Source: Simplicispira psychrophila DSM 11588
Lineage (GTDB): Bacteria > Pseudomonadota > Gammaproteobacteria > Burkholderiales > Burkholderiaceae_C
Assembly (NCBI RefSeq): GCF_000688255.1
Contig: NZ_JHYS01000006.1
Location: 1 to 64,000, forward strand
Direction: 5' to 3'
DNA: 64,000 bases
Part shown: piece after piece, positions 1 to 9,785 of the stretch
Numbering within the stretch: position 1 is the first letter of the stretch
How the letters are laid out: every line of letters begins with the position of its first letter
Made by a program: the position numbers and the translations under genes
Notes under the pieces: generated by a model
Database searches by the model: none
What the model was told of the DNA's origin: nothing
Seen by the model: only the letters and a program-made list of their open reading frames with translations

Positions 1-1185
1 ATGGTCTGAAAAACTCATAACTGAGCGTGCTACAGGCACTGGATTTTTCACTGGATGCAATATTGCACTGAGCAGGCATGAATTCATGCTTTTTCGCTCC
101 CCGCTGGGAGCGTTTCTGCCGCATTCGCAGCCCTCGCCCTGTTTTTGGGCGCACTCACCCCTGCGTCGCCATCAACGTATGGCGAAGCATCCACAGGTTT
201 GACAGCGCAAACAGCGTCTTGAGTTGCAGCGTGTTCTTCTTCAATCCCCGGTAGCGCACCTTCTCGTAGCCAACTTGGCGCTTGAGCACTCTGAACGGAT
301 GCTCAACCTTGGCACGGATGCCGGCCAAGACCTTCTCCAGCAAGTCAGTCAGGGCATCGATGGGATTGTTTTCCTTGTCCAGCGCTTTGCGCTTACCCGG
401 GCGCAGCGCCACATGCCAAGTGACTCCCTCTTTAGCATCAGCTCGCTTGTGCGAGCCCTGGTAGCCAGCATCACCGTAGACATCGGTTTCTGCGCCATGC
501 AGCAAGCTGTTGCCTTCAGTGACGTCGGCCACATTGCCCGAGGTGCCGCGCACGGTGTGTACCAGCCCTGAGTCAGCATCTACGCCGATGTGTGCCTTCA
601 TCCCAAAATACCACTGCTTGCCTTTCTGGCTCGAATGCATCTCAGGGTCGCGCTCCTTGGCTTTGTTCTTGGTGGAGCGGGGTGCGGCGATCAGTGTGGC
701 ATCGACTGCCGTGCCGGCCCTGAGCAGCAGGCCGCGCTGCTCGAGCAGGTCATTGACGGTGGCCAGGAGCTGATCGGCCAATTTATGGCGCTCCAGCCGG
801 TGGCGGAAACGCAGGATGGTGCTCTCATCGGGCAGCCGGCCATGGGCGTCAAGCTGGGCAAATTCGCGCAACAAAGGCGTATCGAAGAAGGCCTCTTCCA
901 TGGCCGACTCTGACAAGCTGAACCATTGCTGCATGAAATGCAACTCGCAGCATGGTCTCCAGCGCAAAGGGTGGGCGGCCGTTCTTGCCTTCGGGGTAGT
1001 ACGGGGCGATGAGCTCGACCAGCGCAGTCCAGGGGACCACGCGTTCCATCTGGGCCAGAAACTCCTGCTTGCGGGTTCTTCTGGTGCTCAGGTTCAGATC
1101 AAGGCTCGATTACTTCATGGGCAAAGAGGATGCCATGGCAGGCTGACGCCTGCCAGACAACGGAGGAGGTTTTGCAGAGTTTCCT
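1..1185 (-). mobile_element. IS5-family insertion sequence, degraded
   Basis: The element carries one transposase gene on the minus strand, which has lost its reading frame. A likely right terminal repeat lies at about 1163-1185 (reverse strand begins GGAAACTCTGCAAAACC). A similar but imperfect string, GGTCTGAAAAACTC at 4-17, may be the left terminal repeat, which would put the left end at or just outside the window edge. The resulting length near 1.19 kb matches the IS5 group. The right end stops about 15 bp before a copy of the dispersed palindromic repeat and about 100 bp before dinB. The target duplication cannot be seen because the left flank is missing. The ends are tentative; the family call is firm. 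Confidence 0.75.
155..1118 (-). pseudogene. IS5-family DDE transposase, inactivated by nonsense and frameshift
   Basis: The DDE residues can be seen in VDATLIAAP, GDAGYQG and RAKVEHPFRVLKRQ, in the order typical of IS5 transposases. Translation from the ATG at 1116-1118 runs MK and then hits TAA (1110-1112) where relatives would be expected to have CAA; it then continues in frame as SSLDLNLSTRRTRKQEF and MERVVPW. A second lesion is one extra base near 943-948. It splits ETMLR from LHFMQQWFSL, so the N-terminal 90 or so residues and the catalytic part lie in different frames. The two lesions make an active transposase very unlikely, although a single-base sequencing error could explain one of them. 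The catalytic remainder (155-967) is otherwise intact, so decay is recent. Confidence 0.85.
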
Positions 1186-1200
1186 ATAGGGTGTTTTACT

Positions 1201-1256
1201 ATTAAAAAAAGAGCTATAAGCGCTTACTGAATAAGCACTTGAGGCACATTTGATGC
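1201..1256 (+). repeat. Dispersed palindromic repeat, copy 1
   Basis: Matches the repeat family of this window: GAGCTATAAGCGCTT, a short loop, ATAAGCACTTGAGGC, then CATTTGATG. It sits between the IS right end and dinB. The A-rich string before it (CTATTAAAAAAA) is also present in the copy at 6799, so it belongs to the repeat and not to the IS. Confidence 0.75.
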
Positions 1257-1289
1257 TGAATTGAGGCGCCACGCCCAAGACCGCGCACA

Positions 1290-2537
1290 ATGGCCACCGT
1301 GACCGATATCGCCCCTGAGGTAACCCTGCCGCGCCGCATTGCCCACTTGGACATGGACGCCTTTTTTGCTAGCGTCGAGCTGCTGCGCTACCCGCAGCTC
1401 AAAGGCTTGCCGGTGGTGATTGGCGGTGGGCGTCGCCAGGCCGACGACGCGCTGCTGCGCAGCCCCGATGGCCTGGGCTTGCGCGCGCCGCACTGTGTGC
1501 CGGTGGCGGCATTTCCGCTGCTGCGCGACTACGTCGGACGCGGTGTCATCACCACCGCCACCTACGAGGCGCGGCAGTTTGGCGTCGGCTCGGCCATGGG
1601 CCTGATGAAAGCGGCGCGGCTGTGCCCGCAGGCCATCGTGCTGCCGGTGGATTTTGATGAAGTGCGGCGGTTTTCCCGGCTGTTCAAAAGCACCATCACC
1701 GACATTGCCCCCGCCATGCAGGATCGGGGCGTGGACGAGGTCTACATCGACTTCACCGACGTGCCCGGCGGCCAGCGCGAGGGTGGGCGGGTGCTGGCGC
1801 GGTTGATCCAGAAAAGTATTTTTGATGCCACCGGCCTGACCTGTTCGATTGGCGTGGCACCGAACCGCCTGCTGGCCAAGATGGCCAGCGAATTCAACAA
1901 ACCCCATGGTATCTCCATCGTCCAGGCGGCTGACTTGCAAACGCTGATCTGGCCGCTGGGCGTGCGCAAGATCAACGGTATCGGCCCCAAGTCGGGCGAA
2001 CGGCTGGCGGCATTGGGCGTGCGTACCATTGGCGAGTTGGCGGCGCAGGAGCCGCAATGGCTGATGGCGCGGTTTGGCAAATCCACCGGTGCCTGGATGC
2101 ACCGCGTCGCCTGGGGCCAGGACGACAGTCCGGTGGTCACGCACAGCGAACCCGTCAGCATGAGCCGCGAAACCACCTTCGAGCGCGACCTGCACGCGGT
2201 GCGCGACCGCGCCGAGCTGGGGCGCATCTTCACCGCGCTGTGCCAGCGCGTGGCGCAGGATCTGCAGCACAAGGGCTACGTCGGCCGCACCATTGGTGTC
2301 AAGCTGCGTTTTGACGATTTCAAAACTGCCACGCGCGACCACACTGTGTCGTGGCCCACGCAGGACGCCGCCGCCATCCGCCGCGTCGCCGGTCAATGCC
2401 TCAAGCGCGTGCCGCTGCAGCAGCCGCTGCGCTTGCTGGGGGTGCGCGTGGGCGCGCTGGTGCGTGTCGTCGACTTGGCGCAGTCGCCTGTGCACGCACC
2501 CTCATCCGACCCCTATACGGCAGCGCTTTTTGATTGA
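1290..2537 (+). CDS. dinB: DNA polymerase IV (Y-family translesion polymerase)
   Basis: An error-prone polymerase that copies past damaged bases. The N-terminal HLDMDAFFASVE (residues 19-30) holds one catalytic aspartate pair. The second acidic site is GVDEVYIDFTD (about 147-157), where many relatives have SIDE. IGVAPNRLLAKMASEFNKP, the helix-hairpin-helix KINGIGPKSGERL and the little-finger region follow. At 415 residues it is longer than the roughly 350 of E. coli DinB; an insert after VVIGGGRR (about residues 48-80) accounts for much of the excess. The C-terminus TAALFD may be a weak beta-clamp motif. No SOS box was recognised upstream, where the IS end and a repeat copy lie. The start at 1290 is the first ATG in frame before the conserved block. 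Confidence 0.93.
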   Translation: MATVTDIAPEVTLPRRIAHLDMDAFFASVELLRYPQLKGLPVVIGGGRRQADDALLRSPDGLGLRAPHCVPVAAFPLLRDYVGRGVITTATYEARQFGVGSAMGLMKAARLCPQAIVLPVDFDEVRRFSRLFKSTITDIAPAMQDRGVDEVYIDFTDVPGGQREGGRVLARLIQKSIFDATGLTCSIGVAPNRLLAKMASEFNKPHGISIVQAADLQTLIWPLGVRKINGIGPKSGERLAALGVRTIGELAAQEPQWLMARFGKSTGAWMHRVAWGQDDSPVVTHSEPVSMSRETTFERDLHAVRDRAELGRIFTALCQRVAQDLQHKGYVGRTIGVKLRFDDFKTATRDHTVSWPTQDAAAIRRVAGQCLKRVPLQQPLRLLGVRVGALVRVVDLAQSPVHAPSSDPYTAALFD

Positions 2538-2658
2538 GCGGCCTATCACCCGGCGCAGGTGAGGGCATGTGAGAAACAGAAAATTCTTACTTGTTTCTGA
2601 ATGTAGGATGGGTGTTATCCCCCGTAGAGGGAGTTTTTGAGACAAAAGGATTTTTGAT

Positions 2659-4221
2659 ATGCGCGTCAATTTGCCCGTTACGGCCGAGGAGTACGACTAC
2701 CCGGCCGAGCACATGCTGGTGTCCACCACCGACCCGCAGGGCCGCATCACGCACTGCAATCCGGCATTCATGGATGCCAGCGGTTATTCGTATGACGAAC
2801 TTATGGGGCAGCCGCACAACCTGATTCGCCATCCCGACATGCCGCCTCAGGCGTACAAGGATTTGTGGGCCACTATTGGCCGTGGACTGCCCTGGACCGG
2901 TTTGGTAAAGAATCGGCGCAAGAACGGCGGTTTTTATTGGGTGCGCGCCAACGTCACGCCGATCATGGAAAACGGTAAACCGCGCAGCTACATGTCGGTG
3001 CGCACCAAGCCGGCGCGTGCCGAGACGCAGCAGGCCGAGGCACTTTATGCCCTGCTACGCAGCGACCATGCCGCCGGGCGCGTCACCTTGCGCCTGCACC
3101 AGGGCCGTGTGATTTACCCCGGCCTACGCGGCGCCCTGCAGCGCTTGGGGCAGGTCTCTGCCACCCAGAGCCTGGGCTTGATGCTGCTGGGCGTGACCGG
3201 GGCGGGCGCGCTGCCGCACTTGCTGGGCGTGCAGGGTACGCCGGCCTGGATGGCGTCGCTGGCGCTGCTGCTGGTCGGCAACGCCGGCGTGCTGGCATGG
3301 TTTCACCGGCGTATCGTGCGTGGCCTGCGCACAGCCGAGCAATTTGCCAGCGATATTGCCGCCTGCAACCTGAGCACGTCTTTGAACCACGCTCAGTTCA
3401 CCCCGTCGATGGCGCCCATGGTGCGCAACCTGCAGCAGATCCAGGTCAACTTGCGCGCCGTGGTGGGCGATGTCCGTTCTGAAATTGCCGGTTTCATGCG
3501 TGTCGCCGATGAAATCTCGCAGGGCGGCAATGATTTGTATGCCCGCACCCAGGCCCAGGCGAGCAGCCTGGAAGAAACGGCTGCGGCCATGGAAGAGCTG
3601 GCCAGCACCGTGCGCCAGACGGCGGCGACAGCCACGCAAGTGTCCGGGGACAGCGAACAAAGTGCCGCCGTGGCGCGCCGGGGTGGCGCAGCGGTGCAGC
3701 AAGTGGGCCAGGCCATGCACGACATCGAGCGCTCTTCGCGCCAGGTCGGCGACATTGTGGCGGTGATTGAAGGCATTGCCTTTCAAACCAATCTGCTGGC
3801 CCTGAACGCTGCCGTTGAAGCGGCGCGTGCCGGCGAGCAGGGACGAGGCTTTGCCGTGGTAGCGGGCGAAGTGCGCGCTTTGGCGCAGCGCAGTGCCAGC
3901 GCCGCACAACAGATCCGTACGCTGATCGGTACATCGGTCGATCAGGTGGCCCAGGGCTCGCAGCAAATGACCGAGGCCGCCCAGACCATTGCCGATGTGG
4001 TGGCGTCGGTCTCGCGCGTGAGCCAGCTGGTACGCCAGATCAGCTTGGCCACCGCCGAGCAGTCGATCGGCATTGAACAGGCCAACCAGTCTGTCACCCA
4101 CATTGAAACCATGACCGAGCAAAACACCGCTCTGGTCGAGCAGACGGCAGCGTCTGCTGAGGGGCTCAAGGGCAACTCCAGTGCGCTGTGGAACTCGGTG
4201 CAGGTGTTTCGCATGATGTGA
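2659..4221 (+). CDS. Aer-like PAS-domain methyl-accepting chemotaxis protein
   Basis: A membrane chemoreceptor that probably senses redox state or oxygen through a flavin bound in its PAS domain, as E. coli Aer does. The PAS domain (about 10-120) has the Aer signature RHPDMP followed by a conserved Trp and KNRRKNG, the flavin-contacting region in Aer. Two hydrophobic segments follow (about 171-190 and 195-214), then FHRRIVRGL and a HAMP-like stretch. The signalling tip is at about residues 372-400 ([20 protein letters not shown]). There is no periplasmic domain, so sensing is cytoplasmic. No CheR-binding pentapeptide ends the protein. A paralogue follows directly downstream, so the two are a tandem duplication. 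Confidence in the receptor class is high; flavin binding is inferred from the family. Confidence 0.93.
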   Translation: MRVNLPVTAEEYDYPAEHMLVSTTDPQGRITHCNPAFMDASGYSYDELMGQPHNLIRHPDMPPQAYKDLWATIGRGLPWTGLVKNRRKNGGFYWVRANVTPIMENGKPRSYMSVRTKPARAETQQAEALYALLRSDHAAGRVTLRLHQGRVIYPGLRGALQRLGQVSATQSLGLMLLGVTGAGALPHLLGVQGTPAWMASLALLLVGNAGVLAWFHRRIVRGLRTAEQFASDIAACNLSTSLNHAQFTPSMAPMVRNLQQIQVNLRAVVGDVRSEIAGFMRVADEISQGGNDLYARTQAQASSLEETAAAMEELASTVRQTAATATQVSGDSEQSAAVARRGGAAVQQVGQAMHDIERSSRQVGDIVAVIEGIAFQTNLLALNAAVEAARAGEQGRGFAVVAGEVRALAQRSASAAQQIRTLIGTSVDQVAQGSQQMTEAAQTIADVVASVSRVSQLVRQISLATAEQSIGIEQANQSVTHIETMTEQNTALVEQTAASAEGLKGNSSALWNSVQVFRMM

Positions 4222-4234
4222 CGTAAAACTAACA

Positions 4235-4308
4235 CCTTGGGATATGTCGTGATGTTTTTACTGAAACACAACGAAACTTTTCTACACTTCCAGACCAGTC
4301 CCAAGGAG
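4235..4308 (+). promoter_or_regulatory. Inverted repeat overlapping the Shine-Dalgarno of the second Aer-like gene
   Basis: CCTTGGGA at 4235-4242 is the exact reverse complement of TCCCAAGG at 4299-4306. The downstream arm overlaps the ribosome-binding site AAGGAG (4303-4308), seven bases before the ATG at 4315. If both arms are on one transcript, pairing would hide the ribosome-binding site. The 56-base loop is long, so this is a candidate only. Confidence 0.4.
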
Positions 4309-4314
4309 TTTTGC

Positions 4315-5899
4315 ATGCGAACCAATCTGCCCGTGACGGGCAATGAGTACGATTTTCCCGGCGAAGAATTGTTGATGTCCACTACCGACCATAAAGGGGT
4401 CATGGTGCATTGCAATGCAGCGTTTGCCCGTGTGAGCGGTTACACAATGGAAGAGCTGATGGGCCAGCCCCACAGCATGGTGCGCCACCCCGACATGCCG
4501 CCAGAAGCGTTCAAGGACTTGTGGTCCACCATTGGTCACGGCCGCAGCTGGATCGGTTTTGTCAAAAATCGGCGCAAAAACGGTGATTTTTATTGGGTGC
4601 GTGCCCATGTCACGCCCATTATGGAAAACGGCAAGCCCAGGGGCTATATGTCGGTACGCGCCAAACCTTCGCGCGACGAGGTGCGCGGAGCCGAGGCGCT
4701 GTACGAGCGCATTAAGCGCCAGCGTGAATCGGGCAAAGCGCGTTTTCATTTGCACGCTGGCCGTGTGCGCCACACCGGTGCACGCAACCAGGTTGAGCGC
4801 CTGCAGCGCGCCTCGTTCACGCAGCGCTTATTGGTCATGATGCTGCCGCTGTGGGCGGCGGCACTGCTACCCCAGGCCATGGGCTGGGGTGGAAGTGCTG
4901 GCCCTGCAAGCGCTGGCGGTGGTGTTGTTATCGTGGCTCATGCTGTGGCGCTTTCATCGGCGCATTACCCAGGGACTGGACGATGTCAATCGCTTAGCGA
5001 CCAGCATTGCTGGCTGCTCGGTAGCGCACAACGATGATTTTGAAAAACCTGTCTCCGGGCGCCACCCGCTGGCCATGCTGATGGAGCGCCTACAGCAAAT
5101 CCAAATCAATACGCGCGCTGTGGTCGGTGATGCACGCGCTGAGATTGGCAGTTTTGGCGTTATCTCCACTGAAATCGCCCATGGCGCGCAAGACCTGTCC
5201 GAGCGCACCGAATCCCAGGCCAGCAGTCTGCAGGAAACCGCCGCCTCAATGGAGGAACTGTCCAGTACGGTGCGCCAGTCGGTCGATACCGTGAAGCAGG
5301 TGCTGCAGCAGAGCGCGCACAGCGCCGAACTGGCGCGGCGTGGCGGTCAGGCGGTGGCCGATATCAGCGCCGTCATGCAGTCGATTGAGCAGTCTTCGCG
5401 CAAGATGGGGCAGATCATCGCCACCATCGAGGGCATTGCCTTTCAGACCAATATCCTGGCGCTCAACGCTGCCGTCGAAGCGGCACGCGCCGGCGAGCAG
5501 GGTCGGGGCTTTGCCGTGGTGGCGGGTGAAGTGCGTGCGCTGGCGCAGCGCAGTGCGGCGGCGGCCGGTGAGATCCGTGGCTTGATCGGTGAGTCCAGTG
5601 CGCATATTCAGCGCGGCGCCGGGCAAATGCAGGCGGCGGGCCAGACCATTGACGAGGTGGTGCAGTCGGTGGCGCAGGTGAATCAGCTGATGGACCACAT
5701 CAGCACGGCAACCCACGAGCAGTCGATTGGCATTGCGCAAGTCAATGAGGCCGTGGCCGATCTGGACCGGGTGACGCAGCAAAACGCCGCGCTGGTCGAG
5801 GAATCGGCCGCGTCGGCCATCTCAATGAGTGCCAACGCCGGGGTGCTGGGGCGCACGCTGGCGGTGTTTCGGCTCTCGCCCGGCGCTGCGGGCGTTTGA
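4315..5899 (+). pseudogene. Second Aer-like PAS chemoreceptor, frameshifted
   Basis: A paralogue of the preceding gene. The PAS part (from MRTNLPVTGNEYDF) and the KNRRKNGDFYWVRAHVTPI block are intact, and so is the signalling domain with [20 protein letters not shown]. The reading frame breaks between the two hydrophobic segments. A run of four G at 4886-4889 reads W-G-G-S in the first frame; with three G it would read W-V-E-V-L-A-L and continue to the end of the gene, giving about 527 residues that align with the upstream copy. So one extra G is enough to explain the break. It could be a true mutation, a phase-variable run (short for that) or a sequencing error. The first frame alone ends at 5037 and would yield a PAS protein without signalling domain. 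A start at 4237 is open but lacks PAS homology before 4315. Confidence 0.8.
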
Positions 5900-5911
5900 A
5901 CCAGAGAAAAT

Positions 5912-6763
5912 CTACTGCCGCGCTGTGCGCGTATGCGCTGGCAGCGCCTGCGGGTGGCTGGTGCGCCAGGGGTTGATGTCCAGGCCGCCCCGGCGCGTGT
6001 AACGTGCGTAGACCTCCAGCTTGATCGGCTTGCAGCGCGTCCACAGGTCCATGAAGATGCGTTCGACGCATTGCTCATGGAATTCGTTGTGGTTGCGAAA
6101 ACTCACCAGGTATTGCAGCAGGCGCTCTTGGTCGATCTGCGGGCCGCTGTAGGCAATGCGCACGCTGGCCCAGTCGGGCTGGCCGGTGACCAGGCAGTTG
6201 CTTTTCAGCAGGTGGCTGACCAGTACCTCGCTGACCGGTGCTTCGTTGGTCTGCGCGGTCAGCAGCTCGGGCGCCGGGAGGTAGTGCGTGCATTCAATGT
6301 CCAGCCGGTCCAGGCTCAGGCCGTCGAGCTCATGCACTGGCTGGCGGTCAAACATTTCCGGCAGCAACAATTTCACACCCACGCTGCCGGCCACCGGCGC
6401 ACCGCGCCACACGGTCTGGCTGAGGTCGCTGCGGATGCGCGCCTGCACTTCGGCGGCATCGGCAAAACGCGTCTGGTTGAAGCTGTTGAGGTACAGCTTG
6501 AACGACTTGCTCTCGACGATGTGGGGCGTTTCGCACGGCACCGTGATGTGTGCCAGCGCCACCTGCGGTTTGCCGCGCAGGTTCAGCCACGACAGCTCAA
6601 ACGCCGTCCACAGGTCGGCGCCAAAAAAAGGTGCGGCCCCGGTGATACCGATCTCGGCGCGTTTACCAGCGCGGGGGAGCGCAAACAGCAGCGTAGCGTC
6701 GTACTGGTGGGCGTAGGCGGCAGCCTTGCCCAGCGGGGATTGTTCGGGCGTGGAGCTTGTCAT
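5912..6763 (-). CDS. queF: NADPH-dependent 7-cyano-7-deazaguanine reductase (preQ0 reductase)
   Basis: Reduces preQ0 to preQ1, the four-electron nitrile-to-amine step in making the tRNA base queuosine; cytosolic. It is the long, two-T-fold form (283 residues, like E. coli QueF). The NADPH-binding QueF motif ESKSFKLY is at 84-91. The catalytic cysteine and aspartate are in CLVTGQPDW, at Cys190 and Asp197, the same numbering as in E. coli. C-terminal blocks [12 protein letters not shown] and [15 protein letters not shown] are as expected. It stands alone between two chemoreceptor loci, so no other queuosine gene is linked here. The ATG start at 6763 leaves a normal N-terminus. Confidence 0.96.
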   Translation of the reverse strand: MTSSTPEQSPLGKAAAYAHQYDATLLFALPRAGKRAEIGITGAAPFFGADLWTAFELSWLNLRGKPQVALAHITVPCETPHIVESKSFKLYLNSFNQTRFADAAEVQARIRSDLSQTVWRGAPVAGSVGVKLLLPEMFDRQPVHELDGLSLDRLDIECTHYLPAPELLTAQTNEAPVSEVLVSHLLKSNCLVTGQPDWASVRIAYSGPQIDQERLLQYLVSFRNHNEFHEQCVERIFMDLWTRCKPIKLEVYARYTRRGGLDINPWRTSHPQALPAHTRTARQ

Positions 6764-6798
6764 GGCGCAGAGGGGCAGAGTGGCAGAGTGGGGTAATT

Positions 6799-6867
6799 TG
6801 CTATTAAAAAAATAGCTATTAGCGCAATACCAGAATGCGCTAGAGGCTATTTAGATGCTTATTTTAG
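6799..6867 (+). repeat. Dispersed palindromic repeat, copy 2
   Basis: Long copy between queF and the Cache chemoreceptor gene. It has GCTATTAAAAAAATAGCTAT, then TAGCGC, a loop, GCGCTAGAGGC and TATTTAGATGC. It shows the fuller upstream A/T arm, in which TAGCTATT and the preceding GCTATTA can themselves pair. Confidence 0.8.
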
Positions 6868-6879
6868 GAGTTCTCCCAA

Positions 6880-8868
6880 TCATCGTCCCTGAATGAGGTT
6901 TTGGGCATGGCCGCTGTCGAGCTGGAACACGGCCACGGTTTGCACCAGGTCTTGTGCCTGGGTTTGCAGGCTGCTGGCGGCTGCGGCCATTTCTTCCACC
7001 AGAGCGGCGTTTTGCTGCGTCACCTGGTCCATCTGCACGATGGCTTCGCCCACTTGGCCGACGCCGGCGCTTTGCTCGGCGCTGGCAGCACTGATCGCAC
7101 TCATCAGGTCGGCCACCTGCTGGATCGACTGGACCACCTCGGTCATGGTGTGGCCGGCCTGATCGACTTGTGCAGTGCCGGCCTCGACGCGGTTGACGCT
7201 GGTGTCGATCAAGGAGCGAATTTCTTTGGCGGCATTGGCTGAGCGCCCGGCCAGGCTGCGCACCTCGCTGGCGACGACGGCAAAACCGCGCCCTTGTTCG
7301 CCTGCACGGGCGGCTTCGACGGCGGCGTTGAGCGCCAGGATGTTGGTTTGGAAGGCAATCGAGTCAATGACGCCGATGATGTCGGCGATCTTGTGCGAGC
7401 TGTCGTTGATGTCCTTCATGGTGTCAATCACCCGCGCCACGGCTGCGCCGCCCTGGGCCGCAACGCTGGAGGCGCTGCGTGCCAGCTGCGTGGCGTGGCG
7501 GGCGTTGTCGGCGTTTTGCGTCACGGTGGAGTTGAGCTGCTCCATCGAGGCGGCGGTCTGCTCCAGTGCGCTGGCCTGGCTTTCGGTGCGCCCCGACAGG
7601 TCGTGGTTGCCTTGCGCGATTTGCGCGCTGGCGGTGGCTACGCCTTCGGCGCCCTGGCGCACGCTGGCGACGACGCTGGCCAGGCTGCCCTGCATCTGCT
7701 GTAGTTGTGCCATCAGGCTGGTGCTGTCGTTGGCGCGCAGCTGGATGGGCTGGCTCAGGTTGCCCTGCGCCACGCGCGCCGCCATGGCGGCGGCATCGTC
7801 GGGCTCGCCGCCGATAGGGCGCAGCACCAGGCGGTTGAGCGCCCAGGCCAGGCCCAGCGACACCAGCAAGGTGCTTATCAAACCCAGGCCGATGGAGGAC
7901 AGGCGCAGTTGTCGCACTTCCGCCAGGATGGTGTCGTTGGGCACCGTGGCAGCGAATGACCAGGGGGTTTTACTGGCGCCGATCTGGATCGGCACATAAA
8001 TGCGCGTGACATCGGTTTGCAGGCGCTCGCTGAACAAATGGATTTCAATGCTGCGCCCTTGCGCGATGGCCGCGCGTGCCAGGTCCAGACTCTCGCCCCG
8101 GCCCATGTCTTGGCCGACGTTGTGTGGATCGTGGTCGCCAACCACCACCCCTTTGTTCGACAACAGGCTGGCAAAGCCGGTGTCATAGATGCGGATCGGC
8201 TCGACCGCCTGTTGCAGACTGGACAGGGCCAGGTCGATGCCGGCCACGCCGACAAAGCGGCCATCGATCTGGATCGGCACCACCAGGCTGGTCATCAGTA
8301 CGGATTGGCCGGCCAGTGGGTAGAGGTAGGGCTCCAGCACCGTCTCTTGTCCGCTGGCCTTGGCCAGTTGGTAGAAGTCGCCGGCGCCGGGTTTGTCGTA
8401 ATCGACCAGGGGCTCGACGTGCGAGGTGGCGCTGGCGTTACCGCGGTTCCAGTAGGGCACGTAGCGGCCGCTGGCGTCATGTCCGGGCTGGCCAGCGTGG
8501 GCACTGTCCTGACCGTCAAAAGCGTCCGGCTCCCAACCCGTCCAGACGCCCAGAAAGGCCGGATTGCCGCTCAGTACGCCCTTGAGCAGCGCATCGGCGC
8601 TGGCGCGATTGGCCAAGCCTGAGCTTTTCAGGCTGGACAGCCCCTGCGCCAGGGTGCGTGCTGCGTCCAGCGCCTGTTCCAAGTTGCGCGTGACTTTGTT
8701 GCCCTCACTGGTGGCCAGCTGGGTGGTGTATTGCAGTGCCGTGCGGTGTTGTAGCGCACTTGTCTGGCGCGACAGCAAGGTCAGGGTGATGGCAAAGCCA
8801 AATAGCACGATGCCGGTGACCAGCAGCTGTAATCGGAGACGTAAAGACATTTTTTTGTCGCGGGTCAT
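6880..8868 (-). CDS. Methyl-accepting chemotaxis protein with periplasmic Cache sensor
   Basis: A transmembrane chemoreceptor of 662 residues. The first membrane helix is at about 9-29 and the second at about 325-347. Between them is a periplasmic domain of about 290 residues with Cache-type blocks ([42 protein letters not shown]), which in this family bind small ligands such as amino acids or organic acids. HAMP and a coiled coil follow. The signalling hairpin contains [20 protein letters not shown]. Methylation helices such as [20 protein letters not shown] are present. The ligand cannot be read from the sequence. It is transcribed away from the Aer-like pair, and no che genes are in the window. 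AAGGACA lies before the ATG at 8868. Confidence 0.93.
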   Translation of the reverse strand: MTRDKKMSLRLRLQLLVTGIVLFGFAITLTLLSRQTSALQHRTALQYTTQLATSEGNKVTRNLEQALDAARTLAQGLSSLKSSGLANRASADALLKGVLSGNPAFLGVWTGWEPDAFDGQDSAHAGQPGHDASGRYVPYWNRGNASATSHVEPLVDYDKPGAGDFYQLAKASGQETVLEPYLYPLAGQSVLMTSLVVPIQIDGRFVGVAGIDLALSSLQQAVEPIRIYDTGFASLLSNKGVVVGDHDPHNVGQDMGRGESLDLARAAIAQGRSIEIHLFSERLQTDVTRIYVPIQIGASKTPWSFAATVPNDTILAEVRQLRLSSIGLGLISTLLVSLGLAWALNRLVLRPIGGEPDDAAAMAARVAQGNLSQPIQLRANDSTSLMAQLQQMQGSLASVVASVRQGAEGVATASAQIAQGNHDLSGRTESQASALEQTAASMEQLNSTVTQNADNARHATQLARSASSVAAQGGAAVARVIDTMKDINDSSHKIADIIGVIDSIAFQTNILALNAAVEAARAGEQGRGFAVVASEVRSLAGRSANAAKEIRSLIDTSVNRVEAGTAQVDQAGHTMTEVVQSIQQVADLMSAISAASAEQSAGVGQVGEAIVQMDQVTQQNAALVEEMAAAASSLQTQAQDLVQTVAVFQLDSGHAQNLIQGR

Positions 8869-8929
8869 GAGAGTGTCCTTCTCAAAAAGGGAAAAATTCC
8901 AGATGCAGGCGGGTTGCTGCGGTCAGGGG

Positions 8930-9718
8930 TCAGGCCGTGCGGCGCCGAAACAGTAGCCGTTCGGGCTTGGACGCGCTGGCGTCAAAGGCATAGCCCTCGG
9001 CGTTGAAGCTTTCCAGCTGCTGCGGCGCCGTGGCGCGCTGGACAATGCAGTAACGCGCCATCAGGCCCCGCGCGCGTTTGGCGTGGACGCTGATGATCTT
9101 GTAGGCGCCGCTGTGGTAGTCCTCAAACACGCACTCAACCACGCGCGCCTGCAGCACTTGGCGGTGGATGGCCTTGAAGTACTCCTGCGACGCCAGGTTC
9201 AGCACCACCGGTACCGTCCCGGCGTGTATCGGCGCATGGAGTTGGGCGTTGAGGTACTCGGCAATCTGCGTGCCCCAGAACTGGTACAGGTTCTGTCCCT
9301 GGGGGGTAGCCAGGCGTGTACCCATTTCCAGCCGGTAAGGCCGCATTGCATCGAGCGGACGCAGCACGCCATACAGGCCGCTCAGGATGGCCAGGTGTTG
9401 CTGCGCCCAGTCCAGGTCGGCGCGGCTCAGGCTGCGTGCCTGCAGGCCTTCGTAAACGGCGCCGTTGAACGCCAGCAGGGCTGGGCGTGCCGCGGCGCCG
9501 TGGTCGTCGAGTGTCCACGTCTGGTAGCGCGCTACGTTCAGCGCTGCCAGCGGGTCGCTGATTTTCATCAGCATTGCCAGTTCTTGCGGCGATTTTTGCT
9601 GCAGCAGCGCGATCAGCGTGCTGGCCTGGGGGAGGAACTGTGCCCCGGTGTGCGGCAGATCGGCGGCAACCGGGGTGTCGTAGTCCAGAGATTTGGCGGG
9701 GGACAACAAAATCAGCAT
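8930..9718 (-). CDS. yaaA: Peroxide stress protein YaaA (DUF328 family)
   Basis: The family member in E. coli lowers free iron during hydrogen peroxide stress and binds DNA. The N-terminus MLILLSPAKSLDY is diagnostic. FNGAVYEGLQARSL, LSGLYGVLRPLD, PYRLEMGT and VVLNLASQEYFKAI follow in the expected order, ending with an ISVHAKRARGLMARY block. Length is 262 residues, close to the family norm of about 258. The frame is open for 20 more codons upstream, but homology begins at the ATG at 9718, so that start is used. The gene lies 60 bp upstream of the Cache receptor on the same strand; co-transcription is possible. Confidence 0.95.
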   Translation of the reverse strand: MLILLSPAKSLDYDTPVAADLPHTGAQFLPQASTLIALLQQKSPQELAMLMKISDPLAALNVARYQTWTLDDHGAAARPALLAFNGAVYEGLQARSLSRADLDWAQQHLAILSGLYGVLRPLDAMRPYRLEMGTRLATPQGQNLYQFWGTQIAEYLNAQLHAPIHAGTVPVVLNLASQEYFKAIHRQVLQARVVECVFEDYHSGAYKIISVHAKRARGLMARYCIVQRATAPQQLESFNAEGYAFDASASKPERLLFRRRTA

Positions 9719-9785
9719 GAGCGCGACACAGGTAGAAAAGCAGCCATACAGAGCAGGCACTGACAACAATATATTCAAAAAAGTG

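Noticed and set aside
4237-4314. Upstream extension of the second Aer-like gene (26 codons)
   Set aside because: The residues have no PAS similarity, and the ribosome-binding site AAGGAG lies just before 4315.
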